DNA of 64,000 nt from Selaginella moellendorffii (taxonomy: Eukaryota > Streptophyta > Lycopodiopsida > Selaginellales > Selaginellaceae): contig NW_003314265.1 of the NCBI RefSeq assembly GCF_000143415.4, forward strand, positions 4,052,585-4,116,584. The letters are read 5' to 3'. The position numbers and the translations under genes are program-made. A model generated the notes under the pieces. That model was not told the DNA's origin and did no database searches. It was given only the letters and a program-made list of their open reading frames with translations. This document shows, piece by piece, positions 56,356-64,000 of the stretch (position 1 is its first letter; each line of letters starts with the position of its first letter).

Positions 56356-59139
56356 ATGTTGTTTCTTGTCCCGGGATTTAGCCAGCATTTAGAGGAGTTT
56401 GCACGGTCAGGCACACTAGAGAGCACTCTCAAGAGGACTCCTCAAGAGGTGTATATTGTCGACATGACAAAATATGGTGGAGATCTTGGTCCATTCTTTG
56501 TCCTGGTGGAGGATCTTCCTTCACTTGCACAGTACTTGGCTATAGTCCTCATATCGGACATTGAGCACTCAAAGCATCAGAAGCAAAGAGAACAACAGAC
56601 AAAGACTCCAGATCCAATAGCAACGTTCTTGCCTGACTTACTAGAGACAATCTTACCGGATGTGGTGTCCCCAGCATGTTTATTCGAAGAAGAGGACACT
56701 TCTATGATTACAGCTTATTTCGATAGTGCTTTCTGCCCAAAAACAAGGTTGCCAGCATTGGAGTTTGGATGATTGATTCTGCGGAGAACAAAGTAGCCAA
56801 TCTCTCTATCACTTTGCCAGCAACATTAGCTAATGAAGCAGAGTACTTGGCAGCTATTAGTGCCATAAAGTTGGCCACAGATCTTATAGTTTAGGTGAGT
56901 CACTTTCATTGGAAATGTGCAACTTATCATACGTCAACTTACTGAAGAATACCAAGTCCGCAAAGAGAAGCTAAAAGAGCTATGGCAGCAGGCAGTCAAC
57001 CTGAAGGATGAGTTCTCTCATGTGACTTTTTAAAGTGTCCTTCATGAAGAAAAACTTTTGGGCGAATAGGTTATCCCATCAAGCAATCACTATGACGCGA
57101 GAGGCAAAAGGCACTCCCTGCTCTTTGGTTTCCAAATTCAGGGAGGAATCTAAGATAGATGAGCCCCTTGAGCCCAAGGGTTTCTCCAGACTCCATGGTT
57201 CATGTTGTTTTCCTAGGTGATGACAAGAACACAGTCTTTATTACCACATCGCTTGCTTCAACAAACACAGCAAAGCTCTTGGAACTCCTTCACTGTTTCA
57301 AGGACGTGTTTGCTTGGGACTACAGCCAACTTCTGAGAGTTCCCATGGACACAATCATGCACAATATTGTGCTTTCAGAGTCAGCCAAACCAATCTGTCA
57401 AAACATGTGGCATTTCAGCCTGGCAGCTCACTCAGAGATAAAGTTGGAGATCGAGCGACTTCTGGCAGTTGGCTTTATTTACCCTTTGGAGAGCTCAGAA
57501 TGGGTGGCCAATCTTGTCCCTGCTTGCAAGGCAAATGGTAAACTCCGCCTATGCGTTGACTTTCAAGACTTGAACAAGGCAACTACGAAAGACCACTTTC
57601 TGACTCCATTTATCGATGCAATCGTGGATGAGATGGCTGGACACCGTTACTACTCTTTCATGGATGGCTTTTCAGGGTACAACCAGATCTTCATTCATCC
57701 AGATCATCAAGATCTCACGACCTTCCAGACACCTTGGGGCGTCTTCGCTTTCAACGTCCTCCTGTTTGGCTTGTGTAATGTTGGAGCTACTTTTCAACGC
57801 TTTATGACCCACGCCTTTCACACTTGATTGGAGGCACCTTGAGGGTGCATATGGATGATCTGTGCATGACCTTTGACTCTTTTGAGGACCACCTTGTGCA
57901 CTTGGAATAGATCTTCACTCGTTGCCGACAACACATGTTTTCATTGAACCCGGCAAAGTGTAATTTCGAGATGACTGAAGGCCGGTTGCTAGGCTTTGAT
58001 GTCTTGCAGGATGGGATCAAGCCCCAGGTATCCAAGGCTCAGGAGATTCTGGATTGGAACCCACCAACCAATGTGAAGCAGCTTCGCAGCTTCCTTGGGT
58101 AAATGGGTTTCTTTTGCCGTTTCCTCCACAACTATGCTGCACGTTCACAGCCTCTGATAACTCTACTACAACACAATGTTCCATTTGTCTGGGGTGAGCC
58201 CCAGCAACAAGCCTTTGATTTGAATCACTAAAGCAGTCACTTTGCACGGCCCCGGTACTCCAACCACCAAAACGACAACATCCTTTCAACATTTACATCA
58301 CAACGGGTACAGAGGCTTTTGGAGGATGCCTTTGCCAATGTTCACAGCCTGGCAAGCCACCACATGCAACATATTATGCCTCACATTCGTTCAAGGAGAC
58401 CAAGAAGAAGTACGTGGATGCGGAAAAAGAAGCAATGGCTGTTATGTATACCTTGGAGCAATTTTGTCACTTTCTTGCTGGAGCCTATATCCATTTCCAT
58501 GTCTGTTTTAATGTGTTGACCTTTCTTTTACAGCAACCGTTTCACAGTCCTCGTACTTTATCTTGGATTGTGACCATCCAAGAGTTCCAGCGAACTTTTC
58601 ACATGCAGCATCTTCTCCAATGGCTACAGGTCAAGCATGTGAAGAGCAGCAACTATTATCCTGAGTGCAATGGCCAGGCCGAGTCCAGCAATAGGATATT
58701 GAAGACGACTCATCTCAAAGCTTGCAGAGGATCATCCAAGGCATTGGCACGAGCACTTGGTTACGGCATTGTGGGCCTTTTGGACGTCGTTCAAGACATC
58801 CATCTCCGCGACCCCATTCTCCCTTGTCTATGGGACAGAGGCCGTGCTTCCAGTGGAGATCTAGGTGCCATCACTCTCACTTTTACTTTGATACACAGTA
58901 GCGATGCAGCTTAGCAATGAGGACAAGCTTCATGCACATGACTTGGAGGTTCTTGCCTTGGAAGAATAGCGACGATCCATGACTAAACATCTCCTTCGAG
59001 GCAAGCAGAACATAAAGTCAGTCATTGATCACCAGTGGTCTGCTGAACCATTCAAGGATGGAGATCTTGTTCTACTCAAGGAGTTCACGCCACCTTCGAA
59101 GTTCTCCCCTCGCTGGACTGGCCCCTACTTTGTCCAGTG
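56356..59139 (+). pseudogene. Tat-like Ty3/gypsy copy C pol (broken)
   Basis: Same order as copies A and B: spacer, upstream RNase H (ITAYFDSAFCP, frameshifted after it), RT (57,159-57,827; YYSFMDGFSGYNQIFI, then VHMDDL with Y changed to H). RNase H follows (58,414-58,520), then integrase (YYPECNGQAESSNR near 58,655). The integrase zinc finger and first catalytic Asp are deleted near 58,610. Several stops and frameshifts are present. Confidence 0.8.
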
Positions 59140-60615
59140 ACACATTGGAGGTAGTGCATATGTGTTAGTTGATGCTGATGGACGTGAGCTCCCACACACT
59201 CACAACCACTCTCACCTCAAACGCTTCATCCGATGAGGCATTCCTCTTCTCTTCATTTTCTTTTACTTCCTTTCTTTCACTTTACATTTATGGCTCCTTT
59301 TCTTACTTTCAGAGGGTGTTTCTTGGCCCATGCCTTGGATTTCGTGCTCAAGCTGCATTGCCATTTGTGTGGAGGTTCCTCACTTGGCCCGGTCTATGTT
59401 CCAAGTTCTCTGGCCCTTCCCTTACCATTACTATACCCCACACATTTCCTACACCTATTCCATATCATGTACACTCACAGTTCCATCATCAATCACTTCC
59501 AGCAGCGTTGCCTGCACTTATCTCTAGATGCCTGTCTTGCATCTTTCATTCTTTCACCATCATTCACATCTTTGTTTGAGGTCACATTTACACCATACCA
59601 TGGACACACATACATGCACCATCAGCAAAACACACCACCTCATTTGGACGTGCCGTTTCCGAGATATCCTTATGACCATTTGCCGACGACGCACTAGCTT
59701 TTCTGGAGTGCCTTTCTTCCAACCGGGTGAAGCTGTTCACTCAAGGCACCTAGGTGGATCTTTAGGCAAGGCCACGGAAGCCATAGCCACTGTCTTCTAC
59801 TCCAGCACTCAGTGGACACATGCCACCTCTCTTTACCGACAACCCAGCGATTATGCCGTCCTTTTCAACTGTTGTCTTCTTCAATCTAACACATCAGACC
59901 ATTGGCCTAACACTTTAAGAGATGGCCACCTTCTCAGAGTGCCACCACCATCTCGGCTCTCCACCATATCACTCCACAATATCGGTGCTAGAGCAAGTGC
60001 AGGAGTAGGAGCGAGAGCAGGTGGTTACCGGTTACAAGTCCCTAGTTATTGGTTACCAGTTACCGGCTACTCCTACTGTTTGAGGCCTACGTCTCCTTCC
60101 ATTTTCACCCTTATTACTTTTATTTTAGAGACGGCCACCTTTTTAGAGTGCCACCACCATCTCGATGCTCCACCATATCACTCCATCTTTCATCATTTCC
60201 ACACTTACCACCCTTGGGCAATGCATCCCCTCTTCTACCTCTCTTTCTTTCTCGATTTCAGCCAATCCTTGGAGCATACTAGAAGTCATCAAGAGGCTGC
60301 ATTTGCATATTACACTTCCCTGAGCCAAAATCCAGGTACGGGTTAAGTTCTTTGGGTGCTCATTCTTTTTCCTCTATTTTTCTCCACTTTTTCTTTAACT
60401 TCATGGTCTAGTTTGACTATAGGGTTTCCCACCGGGTTTTCCTCCCTGTCTCCAAACTTCACACCTACCTTTTTTCTTTCTTTTTCCACTTTTTTTTCTA
60501 GAGTTTCTACTATTTCACGCAGCTACCAGCACTTGGCATCAGTAGCAAAGGTATACTCTACACTCTTCGGAGGGTTCTTGCGTGTTTGGAGCTAGTGCAA
60601 TCCACCGTAGTTGCA
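59140..60615 (+). other. Tat-like copy C 3' untranslated region
   Basis: Non-coding, collinear in inverse orientation with 32,916-34,400. GGTTAC/GGTTACC motifs cluster at 60,020-60,075. Confidence 0.65.
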
Positions 60616-60803
60616 TGTTAAGGCGTGGCCACCGAGAGAGTGAGAGAGAGTGAGGGAATATTCTGGTTCTTGAAATATTCCCCATCTTCCTTGTATAAAA
60701 CCCTTGCCCCACAAGGGCAAGGAGGGGGGCATTTGTGGAGAGCATTGGAGCATTTCTCATGTTTGAGCGAGCGTTGGGGGAGGCACCCCTCCTTCCCCTA
60801 ACA
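60616..60803 (+). repeat. Tat-like LTR
   Basis: 188 bp, TGTTAAGGCGTGG...CCCCTAACA with TATAAAACCC. It is followed directly by an integrase fragment instead of a primer-binding site, so a deletion joins two element parts here. Confidence 0.85.
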
Positions 60804-61602
60804 ATTGGGACGGACTATTTCACAAAATGGGTTGAGGCCACCCCTTTGCAACATGCTGATCAATAGTCTACAACAAAGTTCGTCTACGAGTACATTATTT
60901 GTAGATTCAGAGTTCCTGCCATTTTGATTTCTGATTGTGGCAGTAGCTTCCTGTACAAGGAAGTTGAGAGTAGGAGCGAGAGCAGGTGGTTACTAGTTAC
61001 AGGTTACGAGTTCCCAATTATTGGTTACTAGTTACTAGTTATCGGTTACCGGCTACTCTGAGAGGTCAGTGCTTACTTTACGGGCCAACGGTTACAAATG
61101 GCCACCTTTTCAGAGTGCCACCACCATCTCAGTACTCCACCATATCACTCCATCTTTCATCATTTTTACACTTACCACCTTTGGGCAATGCATACCCTCT
61201 TCTACCTTTCTTTCTTTCTCGATTTCAGCCAATCCTTGAAGCATACTGGAAGTCATCAAAAGGCTGCATTTGCATATTATACTTTCCTGAGCTGAAATCC
61301 AAGTACGGGTCAAGTTCTTTGGGTACTCACTTTTTTTTCCTCTATTTTCCTCCTCTTTTCACACTTTTTCTGCACATTTTCTTTAACGTCAGGGTCCAAT
61401 TTGACTACAAAGTTTCCCACCGGGTTTTCCTCCCTGTCTTCAAACTTCACACCTACCTTTTTTCTTTCTTTTCCACTTTGTTTTCTAGAGTTTCTATTAT
61501 TTCACACAATTACCAGCACTTGGCATCAATAGTAGAAGGACACTCTACACTCTTCAGAGGGTTCTTGCATGTCTAGAGCTAGCATGATCCACCATGGTTG
61601 CA
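60804..61602 (+). pseudogene. Tat-like integrase fragment plus second 3' region
   Basis: 60,804-60,965 encodes an integrase piece (TDYFTKWVEATPLQHAD, ISDCGSSFLYKEV). A second copy of the 3' untranslated region follows, again with GGTTAC motifs near 60,990-61,055. Confidence 0.7.
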
Positions 61603-61787
61603 TATGAGGGCATGGCCATTGAGAGAGGGAATATTCTGGTCCTCAAAATATTCCCCATCTTCCTTATATAAAACCCTTACCCCACAAGGGCAAGGGGGGG
61701 GGGGGGGGGGGGGCATTTGCAGAGAGCATTGAAGCATTTCTTGTGTTTGAGCGAGTGTTAGGGGAAGTGCCCCTCCTTCCCCCAACA
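61603..61787 (+). repeat. Tat-like LTR, degenerate
   Basis: About 185 bp. The TGTTAAGGC start is mutated to TATGAGGGC; the end is CCCCAACA. It contains a 21-bp G run at 61,694-61,714. Confidence 0.8.
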
Positions 61788-61825
61788 CAATCCACCTTGG
61801 TCTTCATTCTATCCTCATCAATTTA

Positions 61826-64000
61826 CATTCGAACTTCCCAGCATGCAAGCTAGCATTCCATTTGTGGAAGGTGTTTAATTGGCACTTTGTCTCCTTCATG
61901 CCACCATATACACATCTCATTTGCCTTTGCCTCATGCTCCTCTTTAGTTGGTGCATCCATCCATTCTCGACAAAGTTGTTTGAACTCGTGATAGAAGCTA
62001 AACTTGATGTATCGGCAATGTTCATTGACACTCTTTACCCAATGAAACTCACAATTCTTCTTTCTACTTTGTAACTGCTAACTCTTATCATCTCCAAATA
62101 CTTATTGTACAACCAATCAGTTAGCACCAACAGCATCTGCCATGAAACCGCAGAAGTTCGGTTTCTTCCCAGTTTGTTGTTCAACAACCTCGGATATACA
62201 TGTCCAAATGACGGTTTGAACTTGGAAATCTTGAACCTTGAATTCGGCTATAACTATAGTCAAGCTACACTACAACTTATAAAGGGAATAGTTATAATAT
62301 AAATCGGTATGGAATCCTTAAAAAATGAAAAGCCACTTACTTGTGATTATAAACATGGGCTCCTATTCTTGACCAACCTGAACTTGTTCCATGTGGTCGA
62401 AATGGATCCAAGAATTAGATACGTCCCCATTGCCATCCATATCTATTCACTGTACAAGGTCCACACCAGAAGTAGGAGCAAAGGTGGACATCTTAAAGAT
62501 GAAAGGGTATTGATTATTCGAAGTCACTTGGCTAACAAACAAACTCCTATGAATAAACTTATAGGGACATTTTCTTTTTAACTTTAAAATTGCATCCAAT
62601 CTAAATTGAAACTTTCCATCTCACCCTTCTCACATTCAGTTCTTTATTCTGCCAAAAAAAAAAAATTTCTAGTGACAAAGTAAAGTTAAGTATTAATATT
62701 ATACCTGTTTAAATTTTTCATGGGTTTTATATTTTGAAGCAAGTTCTTCAAGCTACTCTCCATGAACTCTTTTTTGCTATCAGCTTGCAGCAATGTGTCC
62801 ACCATATAGTCCTTTAGTATAGACTATTGAACACACTTTGGAGATGTAGCACTTTTCTTCCCAACCTTTGTAGTAATAGCAGCCTTCAAATTGCAAAAAG
62901 AATCATGGCAAATTCGTTCCTCTATTACATGTTGGTGGTAACATGCACTATTGTAAAAAAAAATAATACATTTTTGCATCACAACATGCTTGACACACAA
63001 GTGTTACCCCACATTTGTGACATTTAAACCCTGTAGCAACTTCACCATGCCTAAGGGGATTGATCGCTGAGCCTTCAAAGAAACACATATTCTTGCCATG
63101 ATAAAAAATGCATTTCTCAATAACACACTGAAGCTGTCCACCACAATGGACTATAGACATAGATCCATTGAAATGGGAGAAGTGGGTCGTCTTTACCTTG
63201 TACCAATTATGTGGATCAAGACGTGTCTTCATGCCCCTCTTTCTGCTTGACAAACTAGGCGGTAGAAATTCAAAGAATATATTTCCATTATAGGAAGATG
63301 GAAGCTCTTCACCTCTTATGTACTAGAACTCCTTCAATTCCAACCATAATGATCGATATTGCCGAAATGCTTTACCCACTACATCAAAAATTGGTCCAAA
63401 AGGAACACATCTACTTGTTTGGGAAGCTATGTTGGGAAGCTCATCTTCTTCACTTTTATCACTGGAGAGAATAACAACTTCATCCTTCACTCCTTGTATA
63501 GTTGGAAGTGAAATTGATGCACTCTCCTTTACTCGCTTCAGAGATTCTATAATTAGAATCTCCTGACCTGTACATCTATCAAGATCCCACTGATTTCTAT
63601 TCTCTCCCACACCACTGTCGAGAAGAATGGATTTTTCTATCTGATTACCTTTATCACGACATACATTCTCCAAACTAACTGATCTTAGCTTCAGCTTGAA
63701 TTTTCTGCAGAGGAAGCTCTCTCCTATAACACTCTTAGAGAAAACAATCAGAGGCTCTTGATCAAAGTTCAAGTAGAATTCCTTTATATCTTCTCCTTGC
63801 TCGAGCACTTAAAAAAAATTTGGGGAGAAATTGACAAGAAAGAACAAAGATATTCTTTTGTATTGTGGGCTTTAATTAGCTATACCCTTGCAAAGGACAA
63901 GTTAATTATTTTAACAAAATATATAATTTTTTAGAATCTAGAGATATATGAGAATCTTAAAGAGCCACCTAAATTAATTATATAATTGATTGTGAGAGGA
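61826..64000 (-). pseudogene. Second, decayed copy of the SWIM/DDE transposase gene (5' part)
   Basis: This is collinear with 38,692-40,900 of the intact transposon and equally oriented. The Cys-rich block is well kept (63,253-62,948: VHCGGQLQC, CHKCGVTLVCQACC) and so is the N-terminal exon (63,808-63,323). Frameshifts and stops break the DDE region, and codons have drifted to AT. The left edge is cut shortly after the Tat LTR at 61,787; the right side runs off the window. Confidence 0.85.

Overview
The window looks like nuclear DNA of a land plant, most probably a lycophyte such as Selaginella (inference). It holds plant-type gene families (LRR receptor kinase, Ole e 1/extensin chimera, phytochrome-interacting ankyrin protein, plastid SufD, folate-biopterin transporter). 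Introns are very short, mostly 50-80 bp. Compact GC-rich gene DNA lies beside an AT-rich block packed with nested retroelements.

Positions 1-16,500 are a gene island with nine supported genes: an LRR receptor kinase N-terminal half (-), an Ole e 1/extensin-like wall protein (+), an At1g01500-like protein (-), mitochondrial BCKDH E2 (-), a PIA-like ankyrin protein (-), a PP2C phosphatase (+), a small Cys/His-rich protein (+), a folate-biopterin transporter (+), a CWF19L2/CwfJ splicing factor (-) and SufD (+), the last two divergent. I rebuilt exons by eye. Every complete model closes in frame, but the BCKDH E2 model needs one intron to end in GG instead of AG.

Positions 16,500-37,130 and 45,971-64,000 are mostly transposon. 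They hold a decayed AT-rich Ty3/gypsy element, three broken copies of a Tat-like Ty3/gypsy family with an extra RNase H domain in front of the reverse transcriptase, a complete TRIM element, a solo LTR with a 5-bp target duplication, an inverted pair of GAGATGGAGTCC minisatellites, and a 5S-rRNA-derived segment.

Two loci stand out. (1) At 37,131-45,970 there is an 8.8-kb DNA transposon bounded by inverted repeats and sitting inside a Tat element. It has two divergent, apparently intact genes: a 1,062-aa DDE/SWIM-finger transposase and a 1,100-aa protein joining a ParB-like domain to a DNA methyltransferase-like domain. Between them lie six copies of a palindrome with GGTTC/GAACC arms, and related palindromes lie just inside both ends. 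This suggests a transposon with its own DNA-binding and DNA-modifying module. A decayed second copy of the transposase lies at 61,826-64,000. (2) At 52,848-55,721 there is a four-exon 882-aa gene with coiled coil, P-loop NTPase and PD-(D/E)xK-like C-terminus, the layout of Crinkler (CRN/CR)-type proteins. LTRs of a single family lie on both sides of it in opposite orientation.

All statements come from reading the sequence and family knowledge; no database search was run.
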